From Plectrocnemia conspersa (taxonomy: Eukaryota; Arthropoda; Insecta; Trichoptera; Polycentropodidae): a stretch of 64,000 nucleotides of DNA. The notes under the pieces are model-generated. The model worked only from the letters and a program-made list of their open reading frames with translations. It was not told where the DNA came from and searched no databases. The first letter of the stretch is position 1; each line of letters opens with the position of its first letter. Location: assembly GCA_009617715.1 (NCBI GenBank), contig VTFK01000011.1, positions 186,001-250,000 of the forward strand, in the 5' to 3' direction. Positions 48,231-58,595 of this stretch are shown in pieces. The translations under genes and the position numbers were made by a program.

Positions 48231-50649
48231 TGCCAATTAATTTAATTTAATAATTAAATATTTATATTATTAATTATATATAAATATTCATACATCGATT
48301 TACGTGATATAACATTTTTTAAAAAAGTAACGAATGTGCATATCTTATATTATATAAATAAAATATCAACATCCCAGTACAAAAAAAGTTTCGTTCTCGT
48401 CTCCCGCTTTTAACCGATATGATACAATACGAACATTTTTGTCTCCCACATACAAAGTATTAAATAATTTATAATGATGTATAGTAGTGGCTTTAAATTG
48501 TTGCCTTTATTTTCTTCTTATAAATTAAATAAATTTATAGGCGACAGTAGTATACTTTTATTTAGTCCGTGAAATATTTTTAACTGAAGAAAATCGAGAG
48601 CTAAGATATTTAGATAACACTGCCTTAAAGGATTTTTATTAGCATTTTGTCACTTCAACTAACATAAAGACGTCATTGTCTCGCACGTAGCTTACCTGTT
48701 TTTCCACCTCTCTTAGTCATCTAACCGGCGATTTAAAATATAACTCATTCATTAAAATTCTGGCAGGCCGCCGGGGCTCCGCCCTTGTGTCCAAAAGCTA
48801 CCTAATATGGCATTAAAAAGCCTGCCTCGTTGAGAGAGGATGTGTTCCAACTGACTTTTTAATTGCATATCCTTTTAATTAATTTTTTTTTTGAAAAAAA
48901 ATATTAGCAATAACTACATATTTTGTATTGGATTTGTTTCTAAATTCGTGTTGTAAATGTGATAAAAAATTATTTATTTTATTAACTAGAATTAATTCAT
49001 TTTTTTTTTATAAGACGTTAGTGATCTTTTTATTATTAGCTTTGTATAATGGAGTTATTTTGACTATTATTATGTAATCGGGGAATATTTCCTTTTTCAA
49101 ACATCCATTTAATAATTTCACTAAAAGAGGAGCAATAAGACTGTTAATTGATTTATCTGTTTTAACTGTTATGCCAACAGTACCAGGTGCTGAGTTATTT
49201 TTTAATTTGTTTGTATATCTTATGATATCTTCTAAATTAATTTCGTGAAAATAAATAGGTCTATTAACTTGAGCCATATTTGTGATAGTGTTTATATCAT
49301 CAATGGTAATTTGTATTTGATCTGATAGAAATGTTCCAATCAAGATTTTTTTTTATTAAAATCATCAGCTATTTTTGATAATTGTTTTTATATTTTTCCA
49401 TATTTGAAATTGGTTATTATTAGCATCATTAAACATATTATTATGGTAATTTTTTTTTATTTTTTTTTTCGATGAGACAGATTTTTTTTTTGAGTAAAGA
49501 TAATACTAGGTTATAGTTTCTATTTGTGATGCCAAATATTTATATTTTTAATTAAAGTATTTATATGCATATTAAGCCATGGAACGTTTGCAATATTTTT
49601 ATTATCTGAAATTTTTGTCAACGTTTTATATCTACTTTACTAGTAGCGGTTTTAATTTTAATTGTAATATTTTTAATAATATAAATTTATAAGATTTTAT
49701 TAAATTTTTAAGTTATCTATAGTGAATTTAAAATATCTCTTTATATTTCTCACAATTATTGGATATTTTTTTAATATTATTTAAACACTTTATAAGCAAT
49801 ATGTTATGATCATTTATAGCATTGTCGATATTATAATTTTTTTCTATTATAAGATATGATCTATCAATGATTTGTTTTAAATGTTACATAATTACTATTA
49901 TGTTTATATTGAAATCTTCTAAAATGATATGTTTTACCTTTATATTATTTAACATAACATATAGTTAAATTAATATTACTAACTTTTTATTTGTAGAAGT
50001 ATCAAATAAAAGCACTACTATTGATTTAAAAGTAAATTTTTAAACATATTTTTTTAAATATTTTATTAATTTTATTTAGAATAAATAAATATATACATAT
50101 ATATGAAAAGGGTTATTTATAGTAAAAGTAAGCTTTTTGGGATAAGTAAACTATAGTAGTTTCAATATTTATTTTTAAATATGATTATTTTTTATTCTCA
50201 CTATACTGACTATATTAATCTATTATATATTTCGGGACATCTCTCGGCTTATCTTGAAAACATTTGGAAAACTGAAAAATTTAATTGGTTCAATACTTTG
50301 ATAAATAAAAAACTAAAAATTGGAAAATATGTTTTATTTTATCGTTTTATAAAAATATTTACAATTGTGTCGCTTTTTATTATTTGTGTATTGGAAAATT
50401 TCGAATAAAATAATATTTCTTTTAATTTTTTAATAAAAATATTTTACAAATAAATAAATAAATAACAGAAAAAATAATAGTTCGTTACAAACGCATACAG
50501 TTTCGATTTGATTTGATTCAAATTTCATACATACATAAATATTACAAAAATAAAACAGTATCGTTCAAAGTGTATATCATAATAATTAAATACAATTTGT
50601 TTTCCCTATCTATATATTTAATATATATATATATATATTGAGTTGAAAA
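48226..50649. other. Interval between the Ryk-family promoter and the ZP gene
   Basis: Apart from the LINE relic at 48880-49975, I see a GC-richer patch at 48760-48845 of unknown origin and, from 50.0 to 50.6 kb, very A+T-rich DNA with no gene. Confidence 0.6.
48880..49975 (-). mobile_element. Decayed LINE (copy B): endonuclease tail and RT start
   Basis: Minus-strand fragments follow the order of a LINE polyprotein. An endonuclease-type motif HIILEDFNIN lies at about 49910. A linker with NVPWLN at about 49580 and FKIWKNIKTII-like sequence at about 49400 follow. The RT start lies at 49008-49343 with YTNKLKNNSAPGTVGI and GCLKKEIFPDYIIIVKITPL. QHEFRNKSNT, matching the QxGFRxxxST motif, lies near 48920. 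Between the last two the usual NYRPIS block is missing. Numerous stops make it inactive. Confidence 0.75.
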
Positions 50650-51043
50650 ATGATCGCATTTAAATCAAACAATGATAAATATAATGCCAATAAATATTTT
50701 CGTAAATTTACACGCTACGAATAAATAGAATTTGTTAGTATTTAAAGCTTCGCCCGTTAACAACAACAGCGCATGAAGGAAATACGTCTCGCGGGTATGA
50801 CTGAAAAGGACCAGGACTGGACGCCGCCGGATAGGGGAGGTAGTATACGGGAACACTGCACAAAAAAACAAAAAATGCACAACGGGCTTACGCTCGCCCG
50901 CTGTTAGCGAATCGCTGAATATCTTTGGATCCTTTGGAAAGTCCTCGCTTTCGAATTCCTATAATTATTACACACATTAACAACGCACACTCTCAGTCTC
51001 GGTGTATTATCGGCTAATACTATTATGTCCACAGATGGCATCT
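50650..51043 (-). other. Probable 3' UTR of the ZP-domain gene
   Basis: Downstream of the stop codon the sequence stays clearly richer in GC than the neighbouring intergenic DNA for about 300 bases and then falls back to A+T near 50.7 kb. No reading frame in it resembles a protein. I did not see one clear polyadenylation signal, so the end is a guess from composition. Confidence 0.5.
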
Positions 51044-52792
51044 TCAATTGGCGACTTTCACGAACGCCGTGTTATCGTAGGGCGCACCTACGAATGTAGT
51101 CGTAGCACCTTTGCGATCTACTGCCCTAACCCTAACGAAGAGGAACGCAGCAACTAGGGAAGACACGATCAAGACCAGAAGCAGCATCACCAGACCTCCC
51201 ACGAAGCTGGGGATGGACATGCAGATCGTTTCTGGATCTGAATCGGTAGACGACTGCACTATGACAGTCTCGTTGCTGGCAGCACTGTTCAATGCAAAGT
51301 TTACATCGCCTGGTGCCACTACTTGGATAATTCTACTGGTGTTGACATCGGTCATCTCTTGCGTCTCTCTCTTATATATCCTAGTTACGATCACGTTGGC
51401 AGTGTGTCTCCTTCTGCGGATTCCTTGAAGTTGTTCCGGAAGATCTTCAACAGATCTTGGTTTGCCTCCGATATTATTAATATGACTGATCACAGTGTTG
51501 TATACGCCTTGATCGCCTGGCGGTAGTGGTGGTTGAATGTCGCTCTTTGAGCTGAACTCTTGATTCTTGGGTGGCGGTGATGAAGATCTTGAGTTGTTAC
51601 TGGGCGAAGATGATACTTGAGCTTGAGCAGATGGTATTTTATCTTCCCGATTTTCAGAGAACGCTCCTATGGCGTCAGCTGGGTGACGTGGGTCTGGGAA
51701 CGCCGGTGGTACTCCATATTCAGAATGAGGAAGACCAGGAGGGAGATTATAATCTGTATGCGGTGGAGGTCCATATTCTCCGCCGCCCAAACTGTTACCT
51801 CCCAATAGTGGCACGCCATATTCAGAAGACAATCCATGGTTCAATCCGGAGCACTTGGGTTCGGGGCAGTTGTATCTGCACACTTGAATTACGCATTGGA
51901 AGTGTACGTTCATAGAGTCAGGGAATTTGAACGCTTGGAAGTAGGCGAACGACACGACCGAAGCAGATGGACCGAAGTTTTTGATCTTTTGGAATCTGCT
52001 CATAATCTTGGGCCGCACTACGCATCCGTATTGATCGACCAGTTGAATTGGTGCTCTCTTTCCGTCGTGAGCGACACAGTTTCTCACGAGCATGTCGAAT
52101 TTGTTCTCATCGTCTTTGATAGCCAACACCATGGTCATAGTCTGTCCGATCTTCACTATGCCAGACACTTCTGAGGCCCAAGGTCCCTTTCCGACTTGAA
52201 TCTGCATCCAGCACTGCAGGTTGTCTCCGAGAAAGTTGGCAGTAACGGCATGGAGCATATCGACTTGAAACGGTCTGAAAGTAACAGCCTTTTCATAAAA
52301 GTCGTACCACGTGCACCTCAGTTTGCGAGCTTGATCCCACACTTCTTGCACGTAAGGATCGTATTGGATGATGATCGTGTTTTCTACGTAGCTGCCGCTC
52401 GGAGTTGGACTTCCATAAGACGCCACGTTGTGATTAGCGGAGCTAGACATGCCGCAGCTGTTCAAGAAGATCTCGAAAGTGGCACTTAGATGTCCAGTGC
52501 CCGGTTTCAAATGCACGCAGTGCGGATCGCTGTAGAATCCTTTGGAAAAGATCATGCCGTAGAAAGGTCGATCGAATTCGATGTTGACTCGCATGTGAGT
52601 CTTTTCGCACTGGACTTGTAGATGCTTGATTTGAGGACTGTCCGGAGAAGCAAGAGGCCATAGATCGTCTCCTCCTCCACCGCCACCGCCGCCGCCGCCG
52701 CCTCTGGGAGGTCCCGGAGGTCCATATCCACCAGCTCTATGCTCCAAGGGTAAAGAGGCCGAGTCCACAAGCGGAGCGTCGCAGTTAGCTTC
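51044..52792 (-). CDS. ZP-domain gene, exon 3 (main coding exon)
   Basis: The acceptor TTGTTTAG|GAAGCTAAC gives 582 codons to a TGA at 51044-51046. The exon carries the whole ZP domain, linker, furin site, transmembrane helix and tail, which ends NTAFVKVAN. It is far richer in GC than its surroundings. A CCG/CCT trinucleotide run near 52670-52702 (plus strand) encodes the poly-Gly stretch and is likely to vary in length between individuals. Confidence 0.95.
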   Translation of the reverse strand, partial: EANCDAPLVDSASLPLEHRAGGYGPPGPPRGGGGGGGGGGGDDLWPLASPDSPQIKHLQVQCEKTHMRVNIEFDRPFYGMIFSKGFYSDPHCVHLKPGTGHLSATFEIFLNSCGMSSSANHNVASYGSPTPSGSYVENTIIIQYDPYVQEVWDQARKLRCTWYDFYEKAVTFRPFQVDMLHAVTANFLGDNLQCWMQIQVGKGPWASEVSGIVKIGQTMTMVLAIKDDENKFDMLVRNCVAHDGKRAPIQLVDQYGCVVRPKIMSRFQKIKNFGPSASVVSFAYFQAFKFPDSMNVHFQCVIQVCRYNCPEPKCSGLNHGLSSEYGVPLLGGNSLGGGEYGPPPHTDYNLPPGLPHSEYGVPPAFPDPRHPADAIGAFSENREDKIPSAQAQVSSSPSNNSRSSSPPPKNQEFSSKSDIQPPLPPGDQGVYNTVISHINNIGGKPRSVEDLPEQLQGIRRRRHTANVIVTRIYKRETQEMTDVNTSRIIQVVAPGDVNFALNSAASNETVIVQSSTDSDPETICMSIPSFVGGLVMLLLVLIVSSLVAAFLFVRVRAVDRKGATTTFVGAPYDNTAFVKVAN

Positions 52793-55700
52793 CTAAACAA
52801 ACAAAAAACGAAACATGAATCGAATACTTGTGAAGCGACACAGGAAGAAAGTGTGTGAAAAATGGATAAATTTGAATAAACGCCATAGATAATGTAATCT
52901 TATGACCCAGAAACCATTGAAGCGCAAAGTGTCCGCTTCGGGTAATAAATATTTTATGGCGGCACACAATGACTTGAGACATACGATAATTTAAAATAAT
53001 ATATACGTATATATCTGAGTGTATAAATGTCGTAAGTAAATAAGGTTACAAAACCCAATATATATTGTATTGTAACTATATATTGTTTATACATATGTAG
53101 ATAAAATTATCTATGAATTTTTTTTAATTTTCATTTTATATTAATTTATTTAACTAATTATTGCAAAAAATCAATTATTTGCTAGTGGGATATTAATTAA
53201 TTAAAAAATAATTATTGCTTAATATTAATTATTAATCACGTTCATATTCTTTTAATCTTTTAAATTTTATAAAATATGCATAACACAATTAGTGAGGGCG
53301 TAAAAAAAAATTCTGAATTTATAATTACATACTTTTCGATCAGAAATGTCATTTTAGCTTTTTCAAATTACTACGATTAAATTAATTCAGTAAAATTGAT
53401 GGAATATTTTAAATATATAATTTTATCGAATTTATCGTATAAACAATAACGTTTTATTTGTGCGAATTAGCATATAAATTAAATAGCTAAAAATAAATAA
53501 ATTGCGATCGAATTATTTAACTAATTAAAATTAAATATTTACGTCTTTAAATAATAAATACATAAACGTAAAACAAATTTCACAAAAAATTTCGACGCAC
53601 ACCTATTTTTGAGATAAGCGGTAAACGATTATTAAGAGTAGGCCTTTCCAACATTTTGTTTTGTTCAATAAACGAATTCTGCGAATTTCGGTCATAGTAT
53701 TCACAACAATAAGCAAATGTTTTGTAATTTGTAAAAAGCGTCTCATTATTTCGCATTTAAAAAAAATAAAGACACATGAATTTTGGAGTGGCACTAGTTA
53801 CTCGGGTATATTGAGAAAAAAAGTTGCTTATGTATACAACTTATTTCATTCTAAAAAAATATAATAGTATGAACGAATAATTCGAGTAATCTAATATTCG
53901 ATTAAGAACCCATGTCTTATACATATTAATTATCAGTTTAAATCACTGATTTATAGTTCTAATATTTTAAAAAATAATTAAATTTATTGAGTATTAATCT
54001 AATCTAATTTATGAACCTAAACAATATTATATAAAATTACACTGTATAACTTTTAACCATAAAGATAGCTAAATTTATATGTTTTACATTATATCAATAT
54101 TGATATTAATATTTTTAAGTAAATTATATTTATTACCAATAATAATCAATGTACATAAGTAGATATTATTTTTTTATAAATCGACCTAATAGATTAAATC
54201 GCATTATAAAAATTATGTTTTATTTCATAAAATATTGATTGAAATAATTGTATAGTGCGCAAAAAATATTACATAGGGTAAAACAGTACATTTTTTTTAA
54301 TGGATGATAAGATTTTAATTAAAATCAACTTTAACAATGTACTTATAAAATTTAGTTAATCGCTAAAAAAAACCGTAGCTATTATTATAATCTAGAGCCC
54401 AATAGATTAAAATGCATGATAAAAATATTTTTGTAATTAATAAAATCAGATCTATTATAAATATTAATTGAAATAATTTTAATATTTTTACAAATATGCG
54501 CAAAAAATAATACATAGGGTAAAACAGTACATTTTTGACTAAAACAAAAAACTAATAAAATTTAGTTAATTATTAAAAAATCAGTAGTTGAATATATTTT
54601 TTTATAGAAAATTTCAAAACAATTATTATAATCGCCTAAAAAAAATCTTATTTTATTTAAATATATATCAATCATAATAAATTAAATTAAAAAAATATTT
54701 TTTCAAAACAAAAATATTAAAGCGATAAATTTAATCTTTTTATTTAAAAACAAAAAATAATAGTGAAAAACTAATGCAGCTCTATGCTTGGAATCTTTCT
54801 GTTATCATATTTTTTGAATTAATATCAGTAACGCGGTCAATATTTAATTTTTTAATTTACATTTCAATAGTATGTATTCGATGTTAAACTATGCAAGTTG
54901 TTAATTTTGACAAGCCAAATGAATTAAGGTCAAAAAATATTGCTCTATTCCTAAAATTGATCAGTAAATTAGATAATCTAATTAATTTAATAAAATATTA
55001 AACTTGCTATTTTTCAAATTTAAGCAAGATTTAAAAATTATTTACGGATATCAATAAATTTACAAGGATTTGAAAAAACAGTAAAACGCAAAAATTAGTG
55101 AAAGATTATTCAATAAGTGTAAATTCAGATAAATATGATTTTAAATAAATTCTAAGGAAACAACAGGTTAGATTAGAATGGTGACTGGATTATTGCGCTA
55201 ACGAAAATTGCACACTTGAAAATTCTGAATATATGTGATTATTTGATTGTCAAATTTATTTTAGTTTTAATTCCTACTACTTTAAGTAAAAAATACTAAA
55301 ATTCCGTAATTATAGAAAGTTATGTATACATATCATACCAATGTAAATTATTATTAAAATAAAGTGTAAAATATTTTTAAAACATGATATTTTAAAATTA
55401 AAATCATATTAACACCTGTTATATTTATATACAGGCATTATATTTTATATATAGATATACATAAATATTAACGTATTTAAATATACATGTATATTAAATA
55501 TTTATAATCATAAGTTTTACTATTTGAAATTTTCGCTGTGCGCAATTTTTGTTCAACTAACTGATTAGAATACAGCAGCGACGAAGAAGAATATTAAAAT
55601 TATTAATACGTTTAAAGTTATATATGTATATAATAAAAATAAATTTTAAGTAATATTGTCAAATACTAATATTTATATTTAAAATATTAAGTAATAATAT

Positions 55701-55921
55701 TTATTCAACAGTGCCATTTGTGATTTTGATACACGAGAACGTACATATGTACATATATTATATAAATAAATAAAAAAAATCAATATTCGTACGTTTAATA
55801 GCTGCGGTACTTAGCGACAGTGAGATACCGACATTAATAAATTAATTATGTGTATAAAAAGATAACTCACCCTTAGCCAAAATATCGCGAAAGCTACAAT
55901 TAAGTATCTCGTTCGTGTCAT
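51044..55921 (-). CDS. ZP-domain apical matrix protein, dusky/miniature/dusky-like type (599 aa)
   Basis: Joined coding exons are 55871-55921 and 51044-52792. The first gives MTRTRYLIVAFAIFWLR, a signal peptide; the second continues in phase 0 with EANCDAPLV. The order is a Gly-rich run (about residues 46-58), a ZP domain (about 76-331) with the expected cysteines, then a Pro/Gly-rich stretch with repeated EYGVP-like motifs (about 332-375) and a Ser/Pro linker. Next come a furin-type RRRR site (476-479), a transmembrane helix (about 544-570) and a short cytoplasmic tail. Insect relatives are secreted to the apical surface, cut by furin and polymerised into the matrix that shapes wing cells, hairs and denticles. 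The ZP core (EFDRPFYGMIFSKGFYSDPH, FYEKAVTFRPFQVDML) is of the very conserved dusky/dusky-like/CG15020 kind; I cannot name the paralogue. Confidence 0.94.
52793..55870 (-). other. Intron 2 of the ZP-domain gene (3.1 kb)
   Basis: The intron is almost pure A+T-rich DNA with one nonautonomous element (55180-55560). The two spans 54220-54300 and 54460-54540 share the phrase CATAGGGTAAAACAGTACATTTTT and neighbouring blocks, a weak internal duplication. No exon-like sequence was seen. Confidence 0.7.
55180..55560. mobile_element. Nonautonomous element with TTGCGC-type ends (copy 1)
   Basis: The left end GGATTATTGCGCTAACGAAA and then ATTGCACAC faces a right end that, inverted, reads GTTGAACAAAAATTGCGCAC. 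The inverted match covers about 25 bases. A second copy starts at 26868. The interior is A+T-rich without a frame. Class unknown. Confidence 0.5.
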
Positions 55922-55957
55922 TTTGGATATATTCTATTCCTATATCTGCTGCAGTTT
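55871..55957 (-). CDS. ZP-domain gene, exon 2 (5' UTR end, start codon, signal peptide)
   Basis: The acceptor TTTTTGTTTCAG|AAACTGC opens the exon. The ATG at 55921 begins 17 codons, and the donor AGG|GTGAGT closes it in phase 0. The intron to exon 3 is 3,078 bp (52793-55870). Without this exon the large downstream frame has no Met start and no signal peptide, which supports the join. Confidence 0.88.
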
Positions 55958-56155
55958 CTGAAACAAAAATAATCCATTGTTAAAATTTGCTATTTCTTCA
56001 TATAAATATGTGCATGTAACTATTCGATTTAAATTATACAGAAAGTCGATCACCCAGATTAAAAATTATTTATAATAATGATACGTTTCCCTGTCTGATT
56101 ATAACGATTATATGCGTACGGAGCTCATGAACTAATTTAATTTAATTGCACTTAC

Positions 56156-56330
56156 TGATCGTCTCCAAAACATTGATAATTCACTTAATCGGGGTTAGAT
56201 GACTTCACTATTTATTTTTGAACGCAATTGCGATTCACTCAGTATCACTAGCACACACAAAATCACTATTATTTATCGATGTAGGGGTAGTATTACAGTA
56301 GCGAGCAATTTTCATCGCATGTTCCTCTCG
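56156..56330 (-). other. Probable 5' untranslated exon of the ZP-domain gene
   Basis: On the minus strand the sequence ends at a strong donor, GATCA|GTAAGTG (last exon base 56156), facing the acceptor at 55958 across a 198-bp intron. The upstream boundary is not visible. A second pair of donor-like sites (CGGCCG|GTGAGT with last exon base 56440, and another GTGAGT nearby) suggests an alternative first exon closer to the GAGA tract. Confidence 0.5.
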
Positions 56331-56429
56331 CGGTTGGAGCGCCGTCGGTGCGTCCCGCGCGACTGTCCGCGCCGGATTGACCCAGTGACACACTGCCGAC
56401 TCTTCTGCCGGAAGTTGAAATCACACTCA

Positions 56430-56530
56430 CCACACTCACCGGCCGGAGAGGCTTTCTCGGCCTTGTGGTGGGGGGAGAGAGAGAGAGATGAACACGCGCG
56501 CACGCATACGCGCGCGGTGGACCATTCATG
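56430..56530 (-). promoter_or_regulatory. GC-rich promoter region of the ZP gene (GAGA tract, alternating Pu/Py run)
   Basis: This small GC island lies just upstream of the gene. It contains an uninterrupted GA repeat at 56475-56488, a typical binding tract for insect GAGA factors. It also has a strictly alternating purine-pyrimidine run at 56492-56516 (CGCGCG-rich), which can adopt Z-DNA. Donor-like GTGAGT sites at 56430 and 56439 on the minus strand make a transcription start around 56.5 kb plausible. Confidence 0.5.
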
Positions 56531-56650
56531 AACGCGCAAGCGCGGAATTTTTAGAATTTTCATGTGATACATCAATGCGGTTAATTGTATCGTAATATAT
56601 TCCAGTGAATTCCAACCTTTTTTTGCAAGTGTGAAAACTGAAAAAAAAGT

Positions 56651-56687
56651 CAATGGTCGGCAAAGTGCGGTACTTTGCCGACCACTG
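56651..56687. mobile_element. Two abutting hAT-type termini with no interior
   Basis: CAATGGTCGGCAAAGT and, inverted, CAGTGGTCGGCAAAGT are separated by only five bases. The CAGTGGTCGGCAAA start is a familiar hAT terminal repeat. The flanking octamers do not match, so no target duplication supports it as a simple insertion. It sits about 130 bp upstream of the ZP-gene GAGA tract. Confidence 0.5.
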
Positions 56688-57592
56688 TCTTAGAATGTGC
56701 GCGTTCATTTTTTAAGCATAAAGACAATGGTATTTAAAATGAAAACGAATCGTTTTTAATCAGTTGGTAATATTTTAGTTTTCGCTAGGGTCCGACTGAC
56801 GTGACACTACATAATATAACATATTTAAATTTAACCCTATTTAGAGATTCAATTTATTTTTTGTTTTAAAATTAAAACTTTTTGTGTACCTTTATTAAAA
56901 AATGCAATATCAAGAGCGAATAAGATGTTATTTATATTTAATTACACTAGTCCTTAAACTTTAAAAAGAATATAAACTAAAATATATAATTAACTTACAC
57001 GGAAAATTGACAGAAATGCATGATTTTTATTTATGCATAACAAGTATAAAAAACTGTTTATTCTCAAAAATTCTTTCTCTAGAATATATTGAGTTGAAGT
57101 AAATCTTCTAATTATTATAATTAATTTTGTGATACTAATATTTTTTATAGCTGATTTAAAAATATATACAGAATTTTTTTGGAAGTATCCGGACTAAAAT
57201 ATTTTGATTTCTGACAAAGACAATGACTGACTATAGCAAATTACATCTCATGTTACAATAATTGAACTGAACGAAAAATGAAAAACAAATTTAATTTAGT
57301 GATAATGGTAATAGAAGTACCTAATTCAAGTTGCAATTTAAATCATAAAATGTTTGTTATAATGATGTATTAGAAACGATTGAAAAAAGGATTGTAAATG
57401 TACATTTGAGTGATGCTTTATCAAAAAAAAAATATGGCAAAAAGAGCGGAATTTCTCGGTTACAAATAATTTTATAAATAAAAAAAAACATAAAACTTTG
57501 GTGAAATTTTTGTATATTTTAATTTTCATATTATTTTATTATCTATCATAGAACATTTTAGAACTCGTTTCAGTTTTTGCAGATATTTTTAA

Positions 57593-58046
57593 CCCTTTGA
57601 GCAGTATCGCCGTACATGTACGGTGGTTGATTTTCACTGTTTTAATATACCCCGGATAGTTTATATATACATTTAAATTTAAAAAATAATAAATAAAATA
57701 ATACCAAAAAAAAATAAAGAGTACGAAATAATGGAAAATTAGGATTAATATTTAATTTTAATTTTATAAAAAACATTTAGAGAATAAATTATTATAAAAA
57801 AATCTACACAAGCCAAATCATTTAATACTAGAACGGTGTCAGATAAATTATTGAAACAAACTAATACAAAAAAGTAGTAAAATAAATCAAAGCAATATTT
57901 CTGTTTCTTTCTCTATAATTTACTATAAATGCAATATTAAATAAATAACTATAAATATAATTATTTAAAATACGTAAAATAGCTTACTCTTAGTTGTGTA
58001 CTAGCAATTTAACAAATGTGTATAAATTAACTCATTAATCAAATGG
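57593..58046. mobile_element. piggyBac-like MITE, older copy
   Basis: The left end is TTAA followed by CCCTTTGAGCAGTATCGCCG. The right end, AAATTAACTCATTAATCAAATGG then TTA, is a decayed inverted version. A closely similar right end occurs at 42396-42438, which shows that a repeat family is involved. Just inside the left end is a palindrome, CCGTACATGTACGG. Confidence 0.5.
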
Positions 58047-58541
58047 TTATTTAACGGAGTTATTTTTTTTTATTTCTAATTTTTTAAATACATATTTTTA
58101 AACGTTTTTTAGGTTGATTAAAAAACTAATATTTATAAGAGCTATTGTTAAAATTAAATGTATATCAATATGAGTAAAAAAACGGTTCTAAAATTTGTTA
58201 TATCCCATATAATTAACAAAAAAAAATATAAAAATAAAACATTTCACTTTTTTTCTTCTAGATTGAATTTTTACATTTAATTTTTTTAAGATATGTTTTT
58301 TTACAAAATTTATTTCTATTTTTTAAATTTTTTAATTTTTTTATCTGAAATTTTAACAAAGTTACAATTTTTTAATAGCTACGATATTAAAAGATGTATT
58401 TTTTTAAGAGGAATTTAAAATAAATTTATATTCCTAACCTTTTTTAATTTATTACATTTATCTCTAAAAACTTTTAAAAGTAATTATGATTTTTTTTGTG
58501 CTATGGCGGATCAAACTCCGTCGAGTTATTATTTAAAAAAT

Positions 58542-58595
58542 TTATTCTAAAAATAGATCTTGGTTAAAAATTAACGAGATCTATTTTTAGAATAA
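58542..58595. repeat. Near-perfect 54-base hairpin
   Basis: The perfect 19-base arms TTATTCTAAAAATAGATCT and its complement (58577-58595) surround an inner GTTAA-AAA-TTAAC stem with a one-base bulge, giving about 25 paired positions and a 3-base loop. It is the size of a small precursor hairpin. No flanking repeats were seen. Confidence 0.6.

Noticed and set aside
51111..52489. Several 60-114-codon frames on the plus strand opposite the ZP exon
   Set aside because: They are antisense shadows of a highly conserved coding exon.
56199..56653. Four overlapping frames on both strands at the ZP promoter
   Set aside because: The composition is promoter-like and GC-rich. Splice donors and the GAGA tract explain the region better than coding.
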